From Chamaea fasciata (lineage: Eukaryota; Chordata; Aves; Passeriformes; Sylviidae), in contig JARCOQ010000016.1 in assembly GCA_029207755.1 (NCBI GenBank), forward strand, positions 11,003,307 to 11,067,306: 64,000 bases of DNA. The letters are read 5' to 3'. Every line of letters begins with the position of its first letter. The first letter of the stretch is position 1. Made by a program: the position numbers and the translations under genes. Shown piece after piece: positions 1 through 19,900 of the stretch. The notes under the pieces are model-generated. The model was not told the DNA's origin, did not search any database, and saw only the letters and a program-made list of their open reading frames with translations.

Positions 1-2200
1 TATCCTTACCTCAACCTAGTTATGAAAAATCTACTTCCTATGCACTCTTTAGGACCACCTACCCAATTCAACAAATGTTCTTTTTTTTTACCTTTTCCTC
101 CAAATCACTGGTCTCAAAATTAGTTGTGCATCAGCTGTTTGTGCTTATACCCAAGTGGCCATACTTGCAACATGTTATTTCCTGGATAGTGGATTAGCAA
201 TAACACTTTATTTTGTGCCAATTCATTATCTCTGAAGTGTTCTTACTGCAGCAAAATTTGAGTTTTGATTTGGTTTTAATGCATTTGCATTAACCAAAAC
301 TCATAGCACAGACACGGACAAGAAACCGAATTCAGGGAAATTTCCCTGGAAAGAAATCTGGTAGGGCTTCCCAGATGATTTGAAGGTGGTTACAGTTAAC
401 CATCACTTTCAAAACAAACAAATGAAATGTGTGTGGGTATTTTTTTAACTTCCTTTTCATAACACTAGTGTATTGTAAACTGCATGGAATAAACCTGGTT
501 TTTCCCTTTTAAAGTGTGATGTCTTACATCTGTCTTTTCTAAATGCACTAATTGATATTAATAGTGTCATATCCTGTGATAATTCCTAGTTTAGCACTTC
601 AGATGTAAAATGTAATTGCATATTTGGGCAGTGATTCAAAGCATTAACACTTTCTCCTTTGTAAAAGAAATGTATCCCTTACTGCTACCCCAAAGACTTA
701 GTCACAAAAAATATTTGGGTATTTATCAGTTGGGAAATTATTTTCCTGTGCAGTTGTTATGACTTGTTGATCATTATAGGAGGAAATAGTTGCCCCTTGA
801 ATGGATATATAATCACATGAAAAAGTTTTATACTTTGCATACATTTTCTTTTGCACAACTCAAAAACCACTCTGCCTGACATCAAAGATTCTAGAATCCA
901 CTACTTCGCTTTTTAATAGAAGTGCTTCCTTTGTTTGAAAAACTAAGCTAATGGAAATTGATGCTTTCTAATAAGGCAAACATATAATAAGTTTCGAGGA
1001 TAGAAATGGCTGAAGGAAGTAAATTGTTTAAGTGTAAAGTACAGGTTGTTGAAATTGTCCAGGAAGTCTGACAGCTGTGTCCTCTATAACTATAGAAAAG
1101 TTCATAATTGAGTGTTAGTATTGAGAAGACCACTGGACAGCACTTATTTTCCAAACTGCTAGTAAGAATTTGAGAAGCTAAGACCCATGATTTTTAAATT
1201 CTTAAAGGCTCTATAGTTACATATGAGGTGAATTTCATCCTAAGTTTAATCAGTTTTAAGTGCAAAGCACATTCTATTTTTTCCTTGAATATCCAGCAAC
1301 GTCAGTAAAATTGTTTTAACTAAACTAATTTGCTGCATTTAATTGCATTTGAATTTTACTAAAATAAGTGCTAAGAACAAACGTTGTAGTAATCAAGTAC
1401 AGCAATTACAGTAATTAAGTAATCAATGTGTGCATCTACATTTTCATCAGACTGGGTTACTTAAAGTACCTGGCACTTTAGAGTCAGCCAGCATGACTTC
1501 CAACCCAAATTCCTACTCTACATATCTGCCGCGTTAAGTGTTTTCACCGGTTAGGAAAAGTGAGAGCATAAAAGGGATAGGTGTCTACCCGGAACTAGAA
1601 ACCAGGTTATAAAGGGGACATAAACGACGAAGTCATTAGCAACCTGTTTGGATCTTTTATAACATTTGGGGTTCATTTGGCATTAGTTCTCCTTTCAGTG
1701 GGAAGTTTCACCTCAGAAAGAAGAAAATGATCCTGCAAGTTCGTCTTTTAGAGTGCTGTGCTGAAGTCTTGCTTGGTAGTAATATACACATAGTCCATAT
1801 GTATGTGACATTCTCAGAGACTGTAATGTGTACAACTTCATGAGAGAGATCCTGTAAGCCAAGTTTCCACTGCTTTTTGTAATGCCACTGGAATTGTGTG
1901 GAGTTACACAGGGGAGTATGTGTTTATCCTGGTATTCGCTGCACATTTGCTACTGGTGAAGCGTTTCTTAGGTAGAGTGATCCTCAGCATGTATTTTGAT
2001 TACGGCAGATTGGAATCCCGGTGATTATTTATTGAAATAGTCAATTCTAGAGCTCTGAAGAAAACATTTTGAACTTTTAATACTACATAGAACATCGTTC
2101 GAGTAACATGGACACAGACTAGCACAAGGCATAGCTAGACAGAGGTTTCAGGACTAAAAAATTCTTCTGTTTCATTAAGAGAAGTTCAAGATGAGAACAG
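1..2200. other. Intergenic sequence left of UBE2I
   Basis: AT-rich sequence with no exon I can recognise on either strand; the open frames are short and match no family I know. Its one notable element is a poly(A)-signal-like hexamer at 488-493, entered separately. No CR1 or other repeat was recognised here. Confidence 0.6.
488..493 (+). terminator. Possible poly(A) signal of an upstream + strand gene
   Basis: AATAAA is followed within about 30 bases by a T- and GT-rich stretch (around 500-540), the usual layout of a vertebrate cleavage site. If real, roughly the first 510 bases would be the 3' UTR of a gene left of the window. No coding exon is visible to support this, and the hexamer is common by chance in AT-rich DNA. 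Confidence 0.25.
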
Positions 2201-2249
2201 AATTTGATTTATACTCTACTTGCCACTAAAAACTCGTTCTTAGAAACCC

Positions 2250-3400
2250 AGACATCCCTCCTCCCCCCCAAGGAGCGGAAGCCACGCCATGCCAAACCAA
2301 CGCGACCCAAGCTAACAAACACAGCGACGGGAAACAAAACCCAGGCCGCGAATCCCGTAGAGGTCAGCGGGCAAGCCGCAGCCCGCCCTCGGCGCCGCCC
2401 GCCGCCCCCTGATAGGCCCCGCAGCCGCTCGGGGGGCGGCGCCTCCTCCAATCAGCCTCGGCCGGCCACAGGGGGCGGGGCTCGGCCCGGCTCGAGCGCG
2501 GCCTGCCAGACCTGCGCGCGCCCGCCGACGGACCAGGCGTTCTTAAGTGGCAGGCGGCTCCCCCAGCGCCAGAGGTAAAAACCCGATTCAGCTTTCCGCC
2601 GGAGCTGGTGGGAGCGAGAGGCACGAGGAAGTGACCGGCTTTGGGATAGCCGCGCGTGGGGTTTTTTCCGGCGCTTCATACTCAGGCATTGTTAGGGTCA
2701 CCTCTGGGTCCTGGTCGCGAGGATGCGTAAAGCGTGACGATAGCATCGCAGACGGATCGGGCCGAGGGACAGAATAGCGCTTTCGCGCTCCGCGCCGAGG
2801 CGAGAGGGAGGGAAACTCCGGAGTGGAGACAAAGCAGCGGGAGCGGGAACATCCGGGTCACTGGCGCGGCCTCGATCCGGGACACGCGCGGCGGCAGCGG
2901 CTCTCGGTGAGGCCCGGCCGGGAGTGGGGCCGGGGTGGCCCCAGGGTCGGGGAGCGGAGCGGGGCCGGGCCGGGCCGGCGCCCCTCGCCTGCTACGGGAC
3001 GGGAGGGGAACGGCGGCCATGGGCGTGCGGGCCCGGCGGCTCCTGCCTTGTGGCTGGGCCGGCCGGCGCGGCGCTGCCCGCCTGAGGCTCTGAGCGCCCG
3101 CAGGTCTCGGTGGCGGCGGGCGGAGGTCGCCGAGCAGGGCGTGGAACCGCTGGGCCTGCGCGAGCCGGTCCCGCCCCGCCGGGTGTGTGCCCGGGAACGA
3201 CGGGCGGGCCCGGGGTGCCCCGTGCAGGCCTTGGGCGCTGCCCCGGCCCCTCGCGAGGCCGACGGGACCTGCGGCGCTCCGCGGTGGGGGCGGTGCTCGG
3301 CCCTGGCCGGTTACTTGGCCGTCCAGCGCCGAGCCCATCGCCGCGCGGCATCTTCTGTTGTTTAACGTGCGACTCCGGTCGCCGCTCGGCCTCTTCTACC
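2250..3400 (+). promoter_or_regulatory. UBE2I: CpG-island promoter and non-coding first exon(s) of UBE2I
   Basis: A very GC- and CpG-rich island sits in AT-rich surroundings, upstream of a coding exon whose ATG follows directly on a splice acceptor, so the 5' UTR must be spliced from here. A CCAAT box (CCAATCAG, 2448-2455) and a GC box (GGGGGCGGGGC, 2471-2481) suggest initiation around 2500-2560. Two good donor sites follow: AGAG/GTAAAA with exon end at 2574, and CTCTCG/GTGAGG with exon end at 2906, giving two possible first exons. The transcription start itself is inferred. Long open frames inside the island are a GC-content artefact. Confidence 0.75.
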
Positions 3401-6396
3401 TTTCTCTTGCCGCAAGCATCGGAGACTTTTATCCTAGTCCGGAGTTAGCGTGCTTTGATTAAAGCTCAGACCGTGGCTTTCTCCACCCTTCTGAAAAACA
3501 GAGTTTGTATAGTTCGGGGCAAACTGCTTCGATAATAATTTCTTCCTATGTTAGTATTTAATTTGCAGAGTAAAAATGTGAGGCTAGCAATCTTAACGTT
3601 TTGGGGTTTTTTTTCTTGCTGCTTGGAATCAATAAGTCGTACTGAAAGTTCTTGAACCTCAAAGAGTACTTTGTTGATGTATTTAGAGAGTTGCGTGTGG
3701 CACGGGGACGATTCTTTGCAAGACGTGCATTTTTTGTGTGAAACTAGGTTGTTCCACCCCTTCGGAGGGTGTAAATGGGTAAGGTGTTCTGTAATGGGGC
3801 GCAAAATTCTGCATCTGTGATGAGCGTGATGGTTTTATTTTGTCATTTTTCTAAAGTAGGCAGTAACAGCAAAGCTAGCAAAGGCAAGCTACTGAGTAAA
3901 TTTGGAAGTTTCTGTTAACTTTCTGAGTTGATGGCAGTAGACGGACATTACTACCTCTTAATGGCAGGGGTAAGTTTGGGGGATTAAACTAACGTGAAGA
4001 CTGGTCTCTTCGACCTTTATGGCATGTGCAAAATAGGATTGAATAGATTTCTCTGGTGCAAAATTCTTTCTGGTAGTGTAGTACATTAATAGATTGGGAT
4101 ATAGAGAGTATATATTGACACTCAGCAGACTGCTTTTGAGGGGATGCTTAACTAATGGGATCTTAGTTTTTGAGATGGGCTTTCAGTCTTCTCTGTCTAA
4201 TCTTTATTCTCTAGTAGACTAATGAGGTTTTAGATGCTTGCCTGTTCTCATCAGTATAACTGAAGTCTGTGGAAACCATGTATGTGAAGCCTGTCCTCTC
4301 ATATACACTGAAATTTTTCAGTGCTCAACTAAGACAAATGCCTCAGGATTTGGGAAGCTATTTGTACAGCATTAGAAAAATCTTCATTGTACTAAGGCAC
4401 AGTAAAAGCGAGTAGAATGCATGGCCTGAAAACTCAGGATTTTTCCAATTACTTGAAAAGTTACTGGATAAGTGATGTTTTATTTACCCAATGAGAAACT
4501 GGCATTTCCCTTGTGCATGTTGTAATGAATTGGCTGTTAGCCACAGGAAATGGAATAAATGTATTTGAAAGCATCCTGTAATGTATCTTTTGGCAGAAAA
4601 GGTAACTGAGTTTAGTGAACTACAGGAGAATATTTGGATGGTTTATAAGCACATATGGTTTTCCCAACCTGTGATGGGAAGGTTTGTATTAGTACAGTGT
4701 ACCAAAAACCAGGTACCAAAAGCCCAGCTGAAAACCATGCTGTATACTCAGTTCATTTACATCTCTTGCAAGAGCATGGGCTCACAACGTGTTAAAACTT
4801 GCTCCTTGTATAATTTAGTTAAGGGAGAGGTTTTTTGTTGTCTTCGGTTTTTCACTTCCACTGGTATTTTTTTTAATGGCTCTGCATCTCCTGCTTGTGA
4901 ACAGACTAAAATTGGAAGTCATGTACACATTCACTAAGTCCTGCATGTCTTCTGCAATAATTAAAGTATAGGTGTATGTGTTGGGAATACTAGAGGAAAA
5001 TTGGACTGAAAATAGGAATATTTTTGTGCGTGTGCACGCTCACTGAGTGTGAATTGTCCCTTTTAAAAAGCTTTATCTGACATTACTTCAGTTGCTGCTT
5101 GGAAGGTGAATTAGGGAATATGGCCATTCAGGCAAAACTGGCTTTAAAGGTTGAAGAATGGATTTAAAATACCTGTTGTCCTAGGAACTGCATAAATTGC
5201 TTAACTGGTGGTTTTAAAGATCTACAATTCATATCCTTATAGTAGCAGTAGACTGCAGTATTTTTATAAGTAATCGACATATTGAGAGCTCGTGAAATTT
5301 TGCATAATTCTTAACCAGTGTTTAAGTGTTTGTTTTAATACAGCGGTAATGCTGCTTTCATTCATTCTGTGAGCTTGTTAAGTGGAAGCATTCTACTATT
5401 CTGCTGTCAAAAAGGCTTGTTAGGTATGTGTAGAGTTGAGAACAGATTGGCCTGACTTCTCCCACTGCCAATTATCAGCTCTTGTTTAAAATGTGTAGAA
5501 GTGCAGTTATGAGGATTAAAACCTTCTTTGGAATTTGACCATGTGGCTAGTGAAACCCTGAGTTTAGATACAGTTTGACAAGGAAAAATAAACTCTCACT
5601 TTGCCTACTGTCTTGGGTAAATGGAGGATCCTCCCTGGAATTTGAAAGCACCACTTGTGCAATCATCCTGTCTAGAACTGTTGTGATGTGTCATGCAGTA
5701 GTGAATGACCTGTGCTCTGCACATTTTTTATGTAGTCGTGGTCACCATGCTTGGCTGTTGCTAAGTCAGTGAAGGTGCAGGAATATTCTTCAGTTTATAC
5801 TGGAAAAATCTGTCTTGTGGAATGAGCTGCTTCCTTAGCTGAGTTCTGTGTTGCTGCCTGTTCCTGCTGTTGTCTACAAGTTTTATAGCGGCACAACTAA
5901 GATGACTTTGTTAAATTTTGTGCCTGTGTTGCTTTTTTTGTGGAATACTGGGTTTCAGTGGGAATTTACCCAAAAAGTAATATTTCTTATTCCCATTTGC
6001 CAGAAATGGGAGTAATGCAGGTGTTTGCCTACAGAAGGAATTTGCCATACCTGATGTGGTGTAGCAGGGAGATAAACAGAGTGTGTGTCAGTTGCACAAA
6101 TAGGAAGTCTGAGCACTTTTCCCATTACTAATAGTGTTTCTGTGGTCAAGCTACTGTCAAAGTCGCTTCTAAGATGGGGTTCAAATATAAAGCGATAGGG
6201 TAAGGATGGAATTTTGTAGGTCAAGTCCAGTAACTAAGAGCTTGATGGCATGAGGAAACGTGATGTTATTTCTGATGAAAAATTCTGCAGGCTGTTCAGA
6301 AACGTGCATCTAGGTTATTGAAGTGAAAATGAGAGGTCAAAATAATTCTTGAGTGAGCAGGGCTTATAAACACACAGTGCATTGTTTATGCCATAA

Positions 6397-14374
<7,978 letters not shown>

Positions 14375-14975
14375 GCATTTGTCATGCAGCATCTTTAAAA
14401 GGAAGGGATTGGTTTGGCAAGAACTTGTTTACAAAACTTTTGCAAAATCTAATGTTGCTATGTACAATTAATATCCACATAAGGGGAGGGGGTTGTATGT
14501 GTGCCATTTCCCATATTCGCCAGTTGTATACAGTTTTAAATTTGCTGAATTGCCCCCAGTTTTTTCATACAGGGTCTCTTCCTTCAGTCTTTTGTATTTT
14601 TGATTGTTATGTAAAACTTGCTTTTATTTTAATATTGATGTCAGTATTTCAACTGCTGTAAAATTATAAACTTTTATACTTCTATAAATTCACTAGTATC
14701 TCTAGTTACTTTGCTATCTGATGCAGGCATGCTTTAAAATGTTAGAACTATATTTAGCCTCTAGCTGGCTGTATGAAAAAAAAAATCATGCCCTCCACCC
14801 CCTTCCCTCCCTGAATTTGTTTTTTTCTATCTTTTGGAAACTAGGTTGTTATTGCTTAAGAGCCTCTGAGATCCAAAGTTAGCCAGCATCCTTATTCTGC
14901 ATCACTTTCTTTGTGTTTATATGGCATTCTGTCTGTGTTGCTGTTTAGAGTAAATAAACTGTTTATATAAAGGGC
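14375..14975 (+). other. UBE2I: UBE2I 3' UTR
   Basis: About 600 bases of AT-rich sequence run from the TAA to a canonical poly(A) signal at 14953-14958, followed by T-rich sequence. The cleavage point near 14975 is inferred. Confidence 0.75.
14953..14958 (+). terminator. UBE2I: UBE2I poly(A) signal
   Basis: AATAAA lies about 580 bases after the stop codon, with T/GT-rich sequence just downstream (TTTGTTTCATTTATC). Confidence 0.75.
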
Positions 14976-16590
14976 TTTGTTTCATTTATCTTCATTAAAA
15001 TTATTAAAAGACTGCGATTTAAATGGCTCTGAACACAATTCAGTGCAAGTCCTGTTTTTAAGGCCTGTGTTTGCCTTTTGTTTAGATGTTACCACCTTCA
15101 TTTGTTTTGCTTGTGCCTGACCCAGAACAGGTATATGGCCCTTCCTTGGGCCCTGTGTGGTAACTGCAGCAAGTCAGTTCTGATCAGTTCTTCAAGCAAA
15201 GACCAGCTGCTTACTGTGCATTATGGGATCAGCATACTGGTGTGACAGTTTTATTTATATAAAATAACATGAGCTTTAGACTGATATCAACAGTAATAGA
15301 AGTTGACCAAGGAGTGCTGAGGATTTCTAATGATGCTTGTTTATCAGAAATAATTTTTAGTCTTTCCATATGTTAATACATACAGCTTCTAGGGAAAGGA
15401 CGTGCTCTATGCAATTACAGCTTCCTTCTGTAAAGGAAATCTGTTACGTTATGTAAGTTGCTTTCATCTATATCAGGCTGATATGCACTCTATAAAACTT
15501 TCACTGCTTTTTTTAAGTCAGAATCATTCTGCAAAACAAAATAAGGTGAAAAGCTTTCTTTCATCTGAGCTTAGCTTCTTCAGTACTTTTATTTAAAAAT
15601 TGCTACTGCTCAACACTTAGATTAATCTACATTACACAATTCTGTTCCCAGATCTGTTTTGTCTGCATTTGATTACTATAGCTTTATAATATAAAAGCAT
15701 TGCCCCAAATCAGAATAGCTGACACAGTCACATTGTTCTCAGTCCTTTAAAAATTACGCTGAATTGCTTTCTTGTCACCATCTAAGAAATCCTTGCTAAA
15801 ACAGTACCTTTAGGAAAGATTTCATAGAGGTGGGGAAGTTATTGAAAAAACTGAATCAAAGGAAAAGTCTCCTTGTAGAATTAATTTACTTGTGCTTGTT
15901 TTTAAAAGGGAAATTGAGTATTTGTACCATGCAAACTGCTGCTGTTACTCCCAGCTCTAGCTCAAGTAGTGCTAGTATTTAATCCCTCTAGTAGTAGAGG
16001 GACAAGAGGAGATGGTCCTGTGATGTGAAGAACTTTGATTTGTGAAGGTGAGTCTACAAATTGTCCTTAGTATCTCCAATTCTACTGAAGGATTGCTAAA
16101 GTTTAGGTTTCAGTTGGATGCTTGAAACTCCAAAGAGTATTCTATTTAAATATATAGAAAACAACTGCTAACAGCTCATTTTCACCAAACTGGCAGGCAT
16201 AGGGAAAAGTGATCTAAGATACTAGTGCTGATGTGAGTCTGCCACAAAGCTTTAAGGGCCAGACAATGACTATTTCTGACTTGGTACAGTGCCGCTTTGA
16301 GCAATTAAAGTTCCTGAAAAGACATACTGATATATTAAAGCAATTCCAAGAAGCATTTCTTCCTTTCGAGCTTAGCTCAATTTATTCTAAACAGATGAAG
16401 TAGCTGAAATACATACGGCAGGTTCAAGCCTGCAGAAAGTCAGAGGCTCCCTATGTGGTAGGTACCGTGAACAGGGCAATAGCGTAGTCACGTTTTCATG
16501 TTGAAATACAGACCAGAACTTAGGAAAGTTTAACCTACTATACTACTAGTTAAAAATAATCCCCTATAAATTTTGCAGACACATTGATTA
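14976..16590. other. Convergent gap between UBE2I and TSR3
   Basis: About 1.6 kb between the two 3' ends, AT-rich, with no coding exon or known repeat that I recognise. In human this interval holds the large gene BAIAP3; nothing resembling C2 or MUN-domain exons is seen here. Confidence 0.6.
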
Positions 16591-16603
16591 GAATACAGGG
16601 TTG

Positions 16604-16609
16604 TTTATT
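16604..16609 (-). terminator. TSR3: TSR3 poly(A) signal
   Basis: AATAAA on the minus strand (TTTATT on +), about 210 bases beyond the TSR3 stop codon. It is the first canonical signal found in that direction. Confidence 0.6.
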
Positions 16610-16820
16610 TTTTAACTTGTAACTAAGCTTCAAACTCCTTACAAAATAATGTAACATTCCATACTTACCTAAAAATTAAATAACATAGGGCAAACATACG
16701 GCCCTCGTGCATAAAAAGACCTACAAACCTGCATAGAGACTGAGGTTTCCTAAGCACCGAGTTACAGGTGAACAAGACACACTCAAGTATTCACAAGAAA
16801 ATTTCTTTATATAAAAGATG

Positions 16821-16950
16821 TTACAACTCTTTGGGATTATTGGGGATTTTTATTTCTTCTGGACTGCTCTCATCAGTGCTTTCACTGCTTTCAGTGGCAT
16901 TATCTGGATTGCTCACGCTGTCCTCAGAGTCTTCCTTGCTTTGTGCTAGA
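16821..16950 (-). CDS. TSR3: TSR3 last exon
   Basis: Encodes residues 248 (last base) to 290, an acidic low-complexity tail rich in Ser, Glu and Asp, ending IPNNPKEL then TAA (16823-16821). The acceptor is GTTTCCAG. Such tails vary freely between TSR3 orthologues. Confidence 0.92.
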
Positions 16951-19900
16951 CTGGAAACATTTTTCAAGATTATAAAAGCAAAATAACTTAAAAGTAAGTA
17001 AAACTAGTATTCAAATTAAATTTCATTACCCTGAGGAATTGACTGGCCTGTTGGGATTAGAAAATTCTTTTTCTAAGTCAACATCAAATGGATCTGGAAA
17101 AAGAAGGAAAAACTGCAGAAGATGAAAAAAGCATTTTCTTAATGGCGTGCCTTCATTTTCATATACAATGGCAGGGAGGGGAAGGCACAGAAAGTCTAGC
17201 TCACTTCTCTCATAAGTTTAAGTAGTTGTTTGATGAGAAACCAGGGGAGCAGAGAAAATAACCCACGTCCTGCCTGCCCAGTCTAGGCTTTTCACTCTTC
17301 CCACACCCTCTGCAAGGGGTTCAGTAGCTCTTTAGAGGTAGTCAGATTGTGTAAGTAGGCTTCTGAGGCTTTGGGTCAGAAAACGTGGATTAAGTTCTAA
17401 AAGGGCTATCGAGTTATCCTACGTCCACTGAGAAGTGAATTACAGCTCTCCAGGTTTAGCTCTTGCTGAGTAAGGGTGGGGCTGGGCTTACTTTGGCTGA
17501 AGTTGCTGGGAAGAACTGTTGACTCAGAAAAGTCAAACAAGGTATGACAGCCTTGGTTCTGCAGTTTAACCACAAAATACATAGGATTGTAGGTGGAAGC
17601 GTGCTTTAACTGGCATTGCCGCGTCGCCCCTTAAGAGCTGTCTTCAGTTTAATCTAACTAGTTAGGCTTCCGCCAAGAGGATGGTTTAATTCAGTATCAT
17701 GGCAAAGAGATCAAAGTTTAGAGCAACTAAAGGCTGCTGACCATCTTCTTATAGTATGAGCCCCTGGCCTATTTTACAGGACTTAATCACCGTGAAAGGA
17801 AAATGTTAATTAGGATAATCTTTTTTCATGTGTTCTTGACTATTTCCCTATCTTTGTGCTGTCTTGAATGAGACCAAGCACTCACTGTGAATACAGCCTG
17901 AAATACTGGGATTTCAATAAATTACTGGAAGAGTTTGGGAATAAACTACTTCTACTTATAAATTATTTTAATTATCTTTAAAGGTCTGATTTTAAACATC
18001 TTGATTGAGGACTATATAAATATGTCTATTAAAGGTCCTTCTTAGGTTTATGCATAACTAACTTGCTGTCTGACTGTATGCCTGTATTTCTCTCAGCTCC
18101 TTCTCAATTACTAGTCTTTACTCATACACTGCACTTAACATCTGTATCTAAAACAAAGAAGCATCATATTTTTTTTCTCCTAAGTTTTCCAATTTGGTTA
18201 GTTGAGTGAAGGGTAACTGCTTCACAGTTCAGCTGTGAATACACTACTCAAAGCATTAAATTGTTTTAGTCATTTTCACCTATTTTAGTTGTAAAAAATG
18301 GGCAAGGAGGCACACTTAGCACTGTGTAAGAACAACACATATCAGCAAAGCACTTATCTTCCACCTTGCTAATATTTTCATGAGATTTAAGGAAAGGACG
18401 ATGAAGAAACTAGTTACAAAAAGGGCATGTGTAGTGTTCCTGTTTTTTTTTTTCTCTTACCTACTTCATCGTCTTTTTTTTCTTGGACACTGGCTAAAAA
18501 GTCATTCTCGATGCGTAGCACATCATCCTGGCAATGGCAGGCTGCATATTTTTCCAAGAGATTTTTGTTCAGGTCAATAAATGCCTTACCCCATTTAAAT
18601 TTCCTCAGAAGAATGGTGGCTAGATCTGGGAATCCTAAAACAGAAAATAAATTATCAGTTTTCTTCTTCAGTGTGAGATTTCACTCGGCTTACATGTTTC
18701 TAGTTCAGTACATGCATACATGTCAATACAATAGAAAGGTGTTTGCCAGTGTTTCTTTCAGTGTTCAGGGATTAAAACTTTTGCAAAGACTGCAAATATT
18801 TTAACTTGAAACATGGAACTGAATCCAAGACTAATTCATAGCCTTTTAGTGAGTGTTACATAAAAATACTTTGTACAGGTAACAAATGATTCAAGCTCTA
18901 GGTCCCACAGCCCTTCAGTACAAGACCAACTGTACATACAGTATTTTCAGAAGGTAAGATGTGTCTAAAGTATGGTAGAGCATTTCTCTTATCAAAGTTC
19001 TGTGATGAGTCTGGAAAACATCACAAGAGGGAGCAATTTCTTTTGTTCTTACCCAGACCTCACCCTATTACCAGCCAGCTGCTACCTCTCATTAAGGCAA
19101 AGGTGCCTAAGGATTCGTGTTCTGTCTTCTCTCTTTTCTTTAACAATTTTTCTAATGTTAGACACCATCCAGACAAAATGAGGATTACCAGTTTGTGTCC
19201 TGTTTAGTGGCTGAAATGAATACTCCACAGATACCTCAGTACCACTGATAACACGCACTTGGAAGAATGCTAGACAACCTGATCGCAAAGTCAAGGAAGT
19301 GATCATCCATTTGACAGCATTACAGTTTATTTCGTTGCAGACCATCTCTTCTGATTTATCAAGGATGTAGGAATTGCTAGCAACGTAATTCACAGCAGAC
19401 AAACGGAGCCTACCAACAATGCAAAACGCTGCAGCAAAAGCTTCCACGCAGGACAGCTTGCACGGCCGACCATAGTTTACAGGATTTGCAGCCACCAAGT
19501 AAGGCAGCAACCTCAGACGACTCCCCTTCATTTTCTTAAAGGGAGTTTCTTCTAATTTGGCCCAGGAGCAATCTATGACTGCAATTCCACTCTGAGCAAT
19601 GACATCCCTGAAAAAAAGAAATGTCATCGTATTTGAAAAATTATACTGATGAAGTGAGAATTCCAATTGCCGCTTTATACTGGCAACAAACTTGCATACA
19701 ACCCCTGCTTTTGTCAATCAAAACCCTTATGCTTTTTAACCTACAACAGAGATGGAATGAGAAAGAATAGTAGCAAGATTTTCCTCCAAACATGCAAATG
19801 GCAAAAAAAGGTTTAGCTGTATGTTTCAAAATGAAATGTGAATAATTCTAGGTTTAAAAACGTGGCAGGGAAGTGTGGTTAATAGTAATGTTCACACCTG

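Noticed and set aside
2204..3462. Many overlapping open frames of 70-218 codons on both strands
   Set aside because: They lie in the UBE2I CpG island, where GC-rich DNA has few stop codons. Compositions are Arg/Pro/Gly/Ala-rich in every frame and no family is recognised.
19082..19717. 211-codon minus frame starting [10 protein letters not shown]
   Set aside because: It only contains TSR3 exon 3 read through both flanking introns; splice sites at 19607 and 19414 define the true part.
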